Assembly: GCF_030409845.1 (NCBI RefSeq)
Contig: NZ_JAUFQQ010000003.1
Span: 2,480,001 to 2,544,000, forward strand
Direction: 5' to 3'
DNA from: Flavobacterium branchiarum
Lineage (GTDB): Bacteria > Bacteroidota > Bacteroidia > Flavobacteriales > Flavobacteriaceae
DNA length: 64,000 nt
Made by a program: the position numbers and the translations under genes. Positions 37,246 to 45,135 of this stretch are shown piece by piece (positions within the stretch are counted from its first letter, which is position 1; every line of letters starts with the position of its first letter). The notes below the pieces were generated by a model, which had not been told where the DNA came from, made no database searches, and saw only the letters and a list, made by a program, of their open reading frames with translations.

Positions 37246-37497
37246 AATATATTGTTTAATCGTTTTTGTCTAATTGTTTAACCGATTAACTGATTAACCA
37301 AATCAAACATTTTTAAGAATAGTATCTGTTTTTATCTGTGTCTTCGCTTTAGCAAATCCGCATCATCCGCGTTCTTCTTTTGATAATCATCATAATTTAA
37401 ATTAAAAATATAGTGTATGTTTCTTGTATTAAAATTTCTAAAATTCTTTTTTTAGCAGCGTTTTTGCAATAGCAAATCTGTCTCGTCCCTTACCTTA
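37246..37497. other. repeat-rich spacer between proB and argF'
   Basis: The spacer holds no gene. It contains degenerate words such as gtttaaccgattaactgattaacc, cited here in part, and tgtcttcgctttagcaaatcc. Variants of the second recur at 37450-37480 (tttttgcaatagcaaatc) and at about 47580-47605 (gtgtcttcgcaataacaaat). Confidence 0.55.
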
Positions 37498-38256
37498 TTA
37501 CACAATCTTTGTAAAAGGAATTTCGTTTTTTAATGCTTTTAAAATAAAATTGTCGTCTAATCCGTTCACGATCCAGGTTTCAATGTTTGCTGCTTTAGCT
37601 ATAGCCGCTGCTTCAATTTTTGACTGCATCCCACCTGTTCCGTGTGACGATTTTGACTCTCCTATTTCTTTTTCTAAAAGCTGTAAATCATTTACTAAAG
37701 TTATTGTTTCTGGAACGTCATTACCAATAGATGCTTTTGTATAAATTCCACTTGTATTTGTGGCAATTATCAAAATATCTACATTTAATAAAACTGCTGT
37801 TAAAGCCGCTAACTTATCATTGTCACCAAACTGAATTTCATCTGTTGCAACGGTATCATTCTCATTGATAATCGGAATGTAATTGTTCTCTACCAAAACA
37901 TTAATTGTATTTACAATATTAATCTTGGATTGTTCTTTTTCAAAATCGGAATAAGACAATAAACATTGCGATGTCAATAGTCCTAAATCGCTAAAATTCT
38001 CATGAAAAATCCGCATTAAATGGGGCTGCCCAATCGAAGCTAAAGCCTGTTTTACAATTATCTCCTTGCCTTTACTTTCTAGTTTCACAAATTGCTTGGC
38101 CGCAGCAATCGCTCCTGAACTTACTATTACAAATTCATATTTGTCATTTAAAGAAGCTATCTGAATTCCAATGTCTTCAATTTTACCTCTCGAGATATGA
38201 TTGGTTTCTTTGGTTAAGGTATTACTTCCTATTTTTAATAAAATCCTTTTTTTCAT
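37498..38256 (-). CDS. proB: glutamate 5-kinase, short form without PUA domain
   Basis: A 252-aa amino-acid kinase: RILLKIGSNTL, IVSSGAIAAA, NENDTVATDEIQFGDNDKLAA and SSHGTGGMQSKIEAA are the ProB signatures. It makes gamma-glutamyl phosphate for proline synthesis. The E. coli enzyme has about 110 more residues forming a C-terminal PUA domain; here the protein ends after the kinase fold. The frame is clean with no remnant, so this is a natural short form. It is separated from proA by the 1-kb repeat array 2. Confidence 0.95.
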   Translation of the reverse strand: MKKRILLKIGSNTLTKETNHISRGKIEDIGIQIASLNDKYEFVIVSSGAIAAAKQFVKLESKGKEIIVKQALASIGQPHLMRIFHENFSDLGLLTSQCLLSYSDFEKEQSKINIVNTINVLVENNYIPIINENDTVATDEIQFGDNDKLAALTAVLLNVDILIIATNTSGIYTKASIGNDVPETITLVNDLQLLEKEIGESKSSHGTGGMQSKIEAAAIAKAANIETWIVNGLDDNFILKALKNEIPFTKIV

Positions 38257-38267
38257 CTAACTGGTTT

Positions 38268-39323
38268 TTTATCGCTAAGGCGTAAGGTTCTTTATATTGT
38301 AAATCTTTTATAAATGCTATATTCGCAAAGCTATATCTCAAATCTAAATTCTAAAAATCTAAGAAGTCTAATTATTTAATTTACCGCAAAGGACGCAAGG
38401 TCTTATATTGTAAATCCTTTATAAACGCAATGTTCGCAAAGCTGTGTCTGAAATTACTACGCGATAATCTAAATTCTAATAATCTAAGATATCAAACAAT
38501 CTAAAAATCTAACAATCTAAAAATCTAAGAAGTCTAATCTACCGCAAAGGTCGCAAGGTTTTATATTGTAAATCTTTATAAACGCAATGTTCGCAAAGCT
38601 GTGTCTGAAATTACTACGCGATAATCTAAATTCTAATAATCTAAGATATCAAACAATCTAACAATCTAAGAAGTCTAATCTACCGCAAAGAACGCAATGT
38701 CTTATATTGTAAATCTTTCATAAACGCAACGTTCGCAAAGCTTGATCTGAAATCTTTATTCTTTATTCTTTAATCTTTATTCTAAGATAGTCTAACAATC
38801 TAAGAAGTCTAATTATTTAATCTACCGCAAAGGACGCAAGGTCTTATATTGTAAATCCTTTATAAACGCAATGTTCGCAAAGCTGTGTCTGAAATTACTA
38901 CGCGATAATCTAAATTCTAATAATCTAAGATATCAAACAATCTAAAAATCTAAAAATCTAAAAATCTAAAAATCTAAAAATCTAAAAATCTAACAATCTA
39001 ACAATCTAACAATCTAAGAAGTCTAATCTACCGCAAAGATCGCAAGGCTTTATATTGTAAATCTTTATAAACGCAACGTTCGCAAAGCTATATCTGAAAT
39101 CTTTATTCTTTATTCTCTAATCCAAAATCTAAATTCTAATAATCTAAGATATCAAACAATCTAAAAATCTAAGAAGTCTAATCTACCGCAAAGAACGCAA
39201 TGTCTTATATTGTAAATCTTTCATAAACGCAACGTTCGCAAAGCTTGATCTAAAATCTTTATTCTTTATTCTTTAATCTTTATTCTAAGATAGTCTAACA
39301 ATCTAAGAAGTCTAACTGTCAAA
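38268..39323. repeat. repeat array 2: seven cores between proA and proB, inverted relative to array 1
   Basis: Seven copies of a core reading accgcaaag..cgcaagg, ttatattgtaaatc.tttataaacgca and ttcgcaaagct. They start at about 38271 (degenerate), 38383, 38541, 38682, 38824, 39030 and 39185. Each is followed by linkers of aatctaa-type units. The core is the reverse complement of the array-1 core. Copies at 38383 and 38824 share long identical flanks (gaaattactacgcgataatc), as do 38682 and 39185 (ctttattctttattcttta), which shows duplication of whole units. No coding signal was seen. Confidence 0.9.
38941..39020. repeat. 8-bp tandem repeat inside array 2
   Basis: Ten consecutive 8-bp units: seven of tctaaaaa (the seventh mixed into tctaacaa), then tctaacaa units, ending tctaagaa. 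Clean and in register, so copy number is likely to vary between strains by slippage. Confidence 0.85.
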
Positions 39324-40520
39324 TTATCTAATCTGCCCTTCTCCGTAAATATACCATTTATTGGTAACCAGGTGTTGTAACCCGATTGGTCCTCTTTGAT
39401 GTAATTTATCTGTACTTATAGCTAATTCTCCACCTAAACCCAGTTGCCCTCCATCGGTAAATCGAGTTGAAGCATTATGATAAACTGCCGCTGCATCTAT
39501 AGACTCCATAAATTCTTGTGCAACAGCATTATTTCTTGTAATGATTGAAGCGGAATGTCCACCACAATATTTATTGATTTTTTCAATAACATGCTCCTCT
39601 GAATCGATTGTTCCGATTACAATTTTGTAATCTAAAAACTCTTCGTACCAGATGTTTTCATCCGTAAGAACAGTTGTATTTTTAAAAGATGCCAAACTAT
39701 CATCTACAATAATTTCAACATTTGACTCTACCAGTTCTTCATTTAATAAAGCAACAAAACCTTCAAAATTAGGCAATCGAGAATCTATCAAAACCTTATC
39801 TATTGCATTGCAAGCTGATATTTTAGATGTTTTTGCATTCAAAATTACTTTCAAGGCAATATCGGTATCTGCTTCTTTATGAACGTAAACGAAATTATTT
39901 CCGCGTCCGCTAACGATTACTGGACAAGTTGCATGTGCTTTTACAAACTCAATTAGTTTTTCACCACCACGAGGAACTATTAAATCTACTTTTTGCGTTG
40001 GTTTTTCTAAAAAAGTCTGTGTTTCTTGGCGATTATAGTTTAAATACTCAACCCAAGCTGTCGAAACATTATTTTCTTCTAAAGCTTGATGCCATAAACT
40101 CACAATTTTTAAATTGGATTTTAAAGCTTCTTTTCCTCCTTTAAGCAAAATTTTATTTCCTGATTTAAAGGCAATTCCGCCAGCTTCGATAGTTACATCG
40201 GGTCTTGATTCGTAAATAATCAATATCGTACCAAAAGCTGCTGTTTTATTACTGACTTTAATTCCGTTTTCATGAACAAAATGAAACCTTTCCACTCCAA
40301 CTGGGTCTTCCTGTGAAGCCAATTGATTCAATGACAAAATCATTTCATTGATCTTGCTATTATCCACTTTTAAACGTTCTTCCATGGCTAAATCGGAACC
40401 ATTGTAAGCGGCTAAATCAGCTTGATTCGTCAGAATAATTTGGTTCCTCTCCTCTTCGACAAGCCTTGCCATCGAGAGTAAAACCAAATTTCTCTTTTCA
40501 ATTGATAATTGGTGGTTCAT
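39324..40520 (-). CDS. proA: gamma-glutamyl phosphate reductase
   Basis: A 398-aa aldehyde-dehydrogenase-superfamily enzyme. It has ILIIYESRPDVTIEA, LLKGGKEALKSN, VPRGGEKLIEFV and the catalytic Cys segment SKISACNAIDKVLI, with HNASTRFTDGGQLGLGGELAIST near the C-terminus as in ProA. It reduces gamma-glutamyl phosphate to glutamate-5-semialdehyde with NADPH. Its presence with proB in the arginine cluster links proline and arginine synthesis from glutamate. Confidence 0.97.
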   Translation of the reverse strand: MNHQLSIEKRNLVLLSMARLVEEERNQIILTNQADLAAYNGSDLAMEERLKVDNSKINEMILSLNQLASQEDPVGVERFHFVHENGIKVSNKTAAFGTILIIYESRPDVTIEAGGIAFKSGNKILLKGGKEALKSNLKIVSLWHQALEENNVSTAWVEYLNYNRQETQTFLEKPTQKVDLIVPRGGEKLIEFVKAHATCPVIVSGRGNNFVYVHKEADTDIALKVILNAKTSKISACNAIDKVLIDSRLPNFEGFVALLNEELVESNVEIIVDDSLASFKNTTVLTDENIWYEEFLDYKIVIGTIDSEEHVIEKINKYCGGHSASIITRNNAVAQEFMESIDAAAVYHNASTRFTDGGQLGLGGELAISTDKLHQRGPIGLQHLVTNKWYIYGEGQIR

Positions 40521-40571
40521 AATTTTTTTAGTTGGTTGTTTGGTAGTTATTGTGTAGTTAGCAATGAAAAA

Positions 40572-41711
40572 CTAATGCCCTAATTCGGCTAAACTTTCTT
40601 TTAATGCAACTATAAATGTATCTATATCAGATTTTTTCACGGTTAATGATGGCAAAATTCTTAATAGATTTTTGTTGTTAGCACTTCCTGTAAAAATATG
40701 TTTCTCGATAATCAGTTTCTTTCTTAAGGCTGCAACATCAAATTCAAATTCAACGCCAAGCATCAATCCTTTTCCTTTTACCTTTATAATTTGAGGCACT
40801 TGTTTAATTTGCTCAAAAAAGTAAGCCGAAACTTCATTTACATTATCCTGTAATTTCAATTTTTCCATTACATCTAAAACTGCAATTCCTGCTGCACAAG
40901 ATAAATGGCTTCCTCCAAAAGTAGTTCCTAATAATCCGAAACTAGCTTCAAATTCAGGCGAAATCAAAATAGCTCCAACCGGAAAACCATTCCCCATTCC
41001 TTTTGCAACCGAAATGATATCAGCTTTAATATTGTGATGTTGGTATGCAAAAAACTTTCCACTTCTTCCATAACCTGATTGTACTTCGTCTAAGATTAAA
41101 ACAGCACCATATTTTTTACAAGCCTTTTCTAAAGCCTGAAAAAATTCTGTTGTTCCTTCATCCAAACCACCTACTCCTTGAATTCCTTCGATAATAACAC
41201 TAGAAACATCTCCTTTTTGAAGTTCTGCTTCTACTAGTTCGATATTATTTAAAGGTAAAAAAGTAACTACTTGTTGTGCATTTATTGGAGCTACAATTTT
41301 TTTATTATCTGTAACTGCAACTGCCGCCGAAGTTCTTCCGTGAAAAGAATTATCAAAAGCTATAACTCTTGATTTTCCATTATGAAAAGAAGCTAGTTTC
41401 AATGCATTTTCATTTGCCTCAGCTCCTGAGCTACATAAAAACAGTTCATAATCTTCTAATCCTGAAAGTTTCCCTAGTTTATCAGCTAATTCTACTTGTA
41501 AAGGATTCTGAATTGCATTTGAATAAAATCCTAAACTATCCAATTGATTTTTCAGCTTTGCTACATAATCAGGTTGGGTGTGTCCAATAGAAATTACTCC
41601 ATGACCACCGTATAAATCTAAGTATTCTATCCCGTTTTTGTCTGTAATTGTACAATCTAGTGCTTTTACAGGCGTAATATCATATAATGGGTAAACGTTA
41701 AATAAGTTCAT
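40572..41711 (-). CDS. argD: acyl-ornithine aminotransferase
   Basis: A 379-aa class-III PLP aminotransferase: DLYGGHGVISIGHTQPDY, FCSSGAEANENALKLA, FHGRTSAAVAVT, LILDEVQSGYGRSGKFFA and the PLP-lysine motif ISVAKGMGNGFPVGA. It converts N-acyl-glutamate semialdehyde to N-acyl-ornithine. It lies between proA and argC; the spacer to argC carries a 12-bp inverted repeat. Confidence 0.95.
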   Translation of the reverse strand: MNLFNVYPLYDITPVKALDCTITDKNGIEYLDLYGGHGVISIGHTQPDYVAKLKNQLDSLGFYSNAIQNPLQVELADKLGKLSGLEDYELFLCSSGAEANENALKLASFHNGKSRVIAFDNSFHGRTSAAVAVTDNKKIVAPINAQQVVTFLPLNNIELVEAELQKGDVSSVIIEGIQGVGGLDEGTTEFFQALEKACKKYGAVLILDEVQSGYGRSGKFFAYQHHNIKADIISVAKGMGNGFPVGAILISPEFEASFGLLGTTFGGSHLSCAAGIAVLDVMEKLKLQDNVNEVSAYFFEQIKQVPQIIKVKGKGLMLGVEFEFDVAALRKKLIIEKHIFTGSANNKNLLRILPSLTVKKSDIDTFIVALKESLAELGH

Positions 41712-41733
41712 TTTTTTAAGTTTTTTCTGTTTC

Positions 41734-41772
41734 AGGTTTCAAGTTGCACACAGAACGTGAAACTTGAAACCT
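41734..41772. repeat. inverted repeat of tttcaagttt type between argC and argD
   Basis: aggtttcaagtt at 41734-41745 is exactly complementary to aacttgaaacct at 41761-41772, with a 15-nt loop. No T-run follows on the transcribed strand, so readthrough to argD is expected. The words resemble those around the glyA terminator at 16.4 kb. Confidence 0.7.
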
Positions 41773-41784
41773 TTAAACTATTTT

Positions 41785-42762
41785 CTAAAATCCGCTTGGT
41801 TTCAAATGTAAACCTGTCGTTTCTGGTAATCCAAACATTAAATTCATATTTTGGATTGCTTGTCCTGAAGCTCCTTTGGTTAGGTTATCGATTATTGAAG
41901 TAATCAATATCCGATTTCCTTTTTTAGTTAAACTAATAATACACTTGTTTGTTTGTACCACCTGTTTCATATTGATATTGGTTGTAGTAACTGTTACAAA
42001 TGGTTCATTTTTATAGAAATCTTCGTATTTAGCTACGATTTCATCTAAACTTTCTTCTATAGTAGTATATAATGTTGCAAAAATTCCTCTTGCAAAATCT
42101 CCTCTATTCGGAATAAACAACAACTCATTTGAATAAGTTGCTTGCAATTGATTTATACTTTGATTTATTTCTCCTAAATGCTGATGATCAAATGCTTTGT
42201 AATGCGACATATTATTTGATCTCCAACTAAAATGTGTCGTTTCCGAAGGGCTTACACCTGCTCCAGTACTCCCTGTTGTAGCATTAATATGTATGTCATT
42301 TTCTAAAAGTTGATTCTTAGCTAATGGTAATAATGCCAATTGAATTGCCGTAGCAAAACAACCTGGATTTGCAATATAATTAGCTTTCTTAATAGCCGTT
42401 TTATTTAATTCTGGTAGACCATAAACGAATTGTTTTCCATCAAAATTGGAATCATTCGTCAATCTAAAATCATTTCCTAAATCAATAATTTTAGTATGAC
42501 CTGCAAATTTATTTTCTTCTAGAAATGAAATTGATCTTCCATGACCTAAACACAAAAACAAAACATTTACATCTGGATTTATTACATCGGTAAAATCCAT
42601 TTCGATATCTCCTAATAAATCGTGATGTGCTACAGAAAGTGGCTTACCAGCATTTGTAGTACTGTATACAAAATCGATATTCACGTTAGGGTGATACATC
42701 AATATTCTTATTAATTCTCCAGCTGTATAGCCTGAACCGCCTATTATTCCAACATTAATCAT
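41785..42762 (-). CDS. argC: N-acyl-gamma-glutamyl-phosphate reductase
   Basis: A 325-aa protein with the NAD(P)-binding GIIGGSGYTAGELIRIL and the catalytic Cys motif YIANPGCFATAIQLALLP, then TGSTGAGVSPSETTHFSWR. It reduces N-acyl-glutamyl phosphate to the semialdehyde. It overlaps the argG end by 8 nt, so the two are translationally coupled. Confidence 0.96.
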   Translation of the reverse strand: MINVGIIGGSGYTAGELIRILMYHPNVNIDFVYSTTNAGKPLSVAHHDLLGDIEMDFTDVINPDVNVLFLCLGHGRSISFLEENKFAGHTKIIDLGNDFRLTNDSNFDGKQFVYGLPELNKTAIKKANYIANPGCFATAIQLALLPLAKNQLLENDIHINATTGSTGAGVSPSETTHFSWRSNNMSHYKAFDHQHLGEINQSINQLQATYSNELLFIPNRGDFARGIFATLYTTIEESLDEIVAKYEDFYKNEPFVTVTTTNINMKQVVQTNKCIISLTKKGNRILITSIIDNLTKGASGQAIQNMNLMFGLPETTGLHLKPSGF

Positions 42763-43948
42763 AATCTAAGTGATTTACAGATGAAAATATGTTTTGAGCA
42801 TTTCCTAAAATCTTAATAAATCCTTTGGCATCATCAGACGTCCAAGCGTTGTTCATTTCTCCGTATTGACCAAATCCAGTATTCATTAAATCATTTTCTG
42901 ATTCAATTCCGTCAAGCGAAAAATGATATGGTTTTAACGAAACAATTACAGTTCCATTTACCGTTTTCTGAGTATCCTCAAGGAAAGCCTCAATGTTACG
43001 CATTACAGGATCCAAAAATTGCCCTTCATGAAACAACATTCCGTACCAGTTTCCTAATTGCTCTTTCCAATATTGTTGCCATTTACCAAGTGTATGTTTC
43101 TCTAATAAATGGTGTGCTTTTATGATTATCAATGGTGCAGCGGCTTCAAAACCTACTCTTCCTTTAATACCTATAATAGTGTCTCCTACGTGGATATCTC
43201 TACCAATTGCATAAGCATTTGCTAATTTCTCTAGAATAACTATATTTTTTGTCGGTGTGTTTTTTACATTATTTACCCCAACTAATTCTCCTTTTTCAAA
43301 TTGCAACGTTACTTTCTCTTCTCCTTCTTTTTGCAATTGCGAAGGATAAGCTTCACTTGGTAAGGCTTGGTTAGAAGTTAAAGTTTCTTTCCCTCCTACA
43401 CTTGTTCCCCAAAGTCCTTTATTAATTGAGTATTGTGCTTTTTCCCATGAATAGTGAACTCCATTCTTTTGCAAATACTCAACCTCTTCTTGTCTAGACA
43501 ATTTTAAATCTCTAATCGGAGTAATAATTTCAATTTCGGGAGCGATTGTCTGGAAAATCAAGTCAAATCTAATCTGATCGTTTCCTGCTCCTGTACTTCC
43601 GTGTGCAATTGCCTCAGCTCCTACTTTCTTAGCATATTTTATTGCTTCAATAGCTTGAAAAACACGTTCGGCACTTACAGATAATGGATATGTATTGTTT
43701 TTTAATACATTTCCATAAATCAAATATTTTATAGCTTTATCATAGTATTTATCTACGATTGTAAGATTTGCATGTTGAGCACTTCCCAATTCGTAAGCTC
43801 TTTCTTCAATAGCATTTAATTCTTCTTCATCGAAACCACCTGTATTAATAAGTACAGTGTGGACTTCATATCCTTTTTCATTTTTTAAATATTTAAGGCA
43901 GTACGAAGTATCTAATCCTCCGCTATAAGCTAATACAACTTTTTTCAT
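42755..43948 (-). CDS. argG: argininosuccinate synthase
   Basis: A 397-aa enzyme with the PP-loop LAYSGGLDTSYCLKYL at residues 6-21. AHGSTGAGNDQIRFDL, TPIRDLKLSRQEEVEYL and SINKGLWGTSVGG are also present. It joins citrulline and aspartate with ATP. It starts 4 nt after the GNAT stop and overlaps argC, the tightest part of the cluster. Confidence 0.97.
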   Translation of the reverse strand: MKKVVLAYSGGLDTSYCLKYLKNEKGYEVHTVLINTGGFDEEELNAIEERAYELGSAQHANLTIVDKYYDKAIKYLIYGNVLKNNTYPLSVSAERVFQAIEAIKYAKKVGAEAIAHGSTGAGNDQIRFDLIFQTIAPEIEIITPIRDLKLSRQEEVEYLQKNGVHYSWEKAQYSINKGLWGTSVGGKETLTSNQALPSEAYPSQLQKEGEEKVTLQFEKGELVGVNNVKNTPTKNIVILEKLANAYAIGRDIHVGDTIIGIKGRVGFEAAAPLIIIKAHHLLEKHTLGKWQQYWKEQLGNWYGMLFHEGQFLDPVMRNIEAFLEDTQKTVNGTVIVSLKPYHFSLDGIESENDLMNTGFGQYGEMNNAWTSDDAKGFIKILGNAQNIFSSVNHLDYD

Positions 43949-43952
43949 AATT

Positions 43953-44570
43953 TTATTTTTTTAAGAAAAGGGCTTGTTTAATTGATTTTAATCTATTGAG
44001 TACTTTTACGTTAAATGGATGTTTTGGTGGATCTTTTTGTTTTTCTTTTGGATCGTATAACATTCCTGTGCATAGGCACATTTTATTTTCTTTACTTTTT
44101 AATATTTCATAATTCGTACAAGTTTTGCAACCTGCCCAAAAGCTTGGATCACTTGTAAGTTCTGAAAAGGGAACTGGCTTATATCCTAAATCTGAATTGA
44201 TTTTCATGACAGCCAGACCTGTTGTAATACCAAATATTTTAGCATCTGGATATTTTTCTAATGAGTAATCAAATACTTTTGACTTGATTTTTTTTGCTAG
44301 ACCTAAGTTTCTATAATCAGGATGAACTATCAATCCTGAATGAGCCACAAACTTGCCATGTTGCCAGCTTTCGATATAACAAAAACCTGCAAATTTACCA
44401 TCTGCTAAAGCAATCAAAGCATCTCTATTCTCCATTTTTTTCTGGATATATTCTGGAGTTCTTTTAGCAATTCCGGTACCTCTCAATAAGGCAGACGACT
44501 CTATAGTATCGCATATTTCTTGCGCATATTTATAATGTTCTTCTTGTGTTACAACAATAGAGATCTTCAT
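43953..44570 (-). CDS. Cys-rich GNAT acyltransferase heading the arginine cluster
   Basis: A 205-aa protein from the ATG at 44570 (MKISIVVTQEEHYKYAQEI). The frame continues upstream to 44684, but that part reads as hydrophobic leader noise. The GNAT motif A is GLIVHPDYRNLGLAKKIKSKV. A C-terminal Cys cluster, GCKTC and MCLCTGM, could bind a metal. It is the promoter-proximal gene and lies 4 nt before argG. No argA or argJ is present in the window, so this protein is a candidate for the first step, acyl-CoA:glutamate N-acyltransferase. That role is inference from position and fold. Confidence 0.85.
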   Translation of the reverse strand: MKISIVVTQEEHYKYAQEICDTIESSALLRGTGIAKRTPEYIQKKMENRDALIALADGKFAGFCYIESWQHGKFVAHSGLIVHPDYRNLGLAKKIKSKVFDYSLEKYPDAKIFGITTGLAVMKINSDLGYKPVPFSELTSDPSFWAGCKTCTNYEILKSKENKMCLCTGMLYDPKEKQKDPPKHPFNVKVLNRLKSIKQALFLKK

Positions 44571-44892
44571 TTCAATAGTTGAAGTTAGGGTTAAAAAATA
44601 AAAAATGATTTTTTTTCTGAAACCCAAGAGTTGCTTCAGCAAAGCTAAATAAAATATACATAAAACCCTTAGTATCAACAACATGATGCTGAGAAATCTT
44701 TAAATAAAATATACTTCTAGGATGTGTTTGTCCAAAGGACAACTTAGGTAATTTCAAGACAAAAAAATGAATATAAATAAATACAGCGAAAAACTCTTTT
44801 GAATACTATAGAGATAGCATCCGTACTTCGGGAGAAGTAGCAGTTGAGTTTGTCCGTGACAAAGAAGTTATATGTAAACTTATTTTATTCAT
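44571..44892 (-). promoter_or_regulatory. 320-nt leader of the arginine cluster with short ORF and competing hairpins
   Basis: The leader contains a 28-codon ORF (44892 to stop at 44806-44808; begins MNKISLHITSLSRTN and holds two Arg codons). It also holds a perfect hairpin TTTGTC-acg-GACAAA (44849-44863), a hairpin ACTTC-tccc-GAAGT (44825-44838) and a hairpin TTGTCC-ttt-GGACAA (44728-44742). The 3' arm of the first hairpin (GGACAAACT) can instead pair with AGTTGTCC of the third. That would allow two exclusive folds, as in attenuators or riboswitches. No known riboswitch class was recognised. Confidence 0.5.
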
Positions 44893-44897
44893 CGATG

Positions 44898-44925
44898 CAA
44901 ATTTACATCTTTTTTTTGATTACAA
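44898..44925 (-). promoter_or_regulatory. promoter of the arginine cluster
   Basis: TAAATTTG (44898-44905, minus strand) is an exact TAnnTTTG box, with TTG 17 nt further upstream at 44923-44925. The leader-ORF ATG begins only 5 nt after the box, so the transcript may start at or next to that ATG. Confidence 0.65.
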
Positions 44926-45027
44926 TACGTTAATCAAAAATTGTAACATTTTTTTAATATATTGTTGTTTCTGTAGATTTATCGCATCATAATAACTAAA
45001 TTCTAATCGAAAATTAAATTTTAAATA

Positions 45028-45069
45028 AAAAAATCGGCTATTTGAGCATAACTCAAATAGCCGATTTCA
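45028..45069 (-). terminator. terminator after the M1 peptidase gene
   Basis: A perfect 16-bp stem, aaatcggctatttgag / ctcaaatagccgattt, with a 5-nt loop, is followed by T on the minus strand. It separates the M1 peptidase gene from the arg-cluster promoter. Confidence 0.92.
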
Positions 45070-45135
45070 ATAATTCTAACCTTATAAAGGGCTATAAAAA
45101 GCGTATAAACGCTATTTCTAAACTAAAATTTTAAA

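Noticed and set aside
38941..39020. Phased A-tracts giving bent DNA
   Set aside because: The repeat period is 8 bp, not near the helical repeat of about 10.5 bp, so the A-tracts are not in phase.
43953..44684. Longer start for the arg-cluster GNAT
   Set aside because: The 38 extra N-terminal residues are hydrophobic without a signal-peptide plan, and the GNAT fold begins at the ATG at 44570.
44572..44757. 61-codon ORF in the arginine leader as a gene
   Set aside because: It runs in another frame up to the GNAT start, has no domain, and overlaps one of the leader hairpins.
44571..44892. Known riboswitch (SAM, T-box or similar) in the arginine leader
   Set aside because: I could not fit any conserved core of a known class; only simple hairpins are visible.
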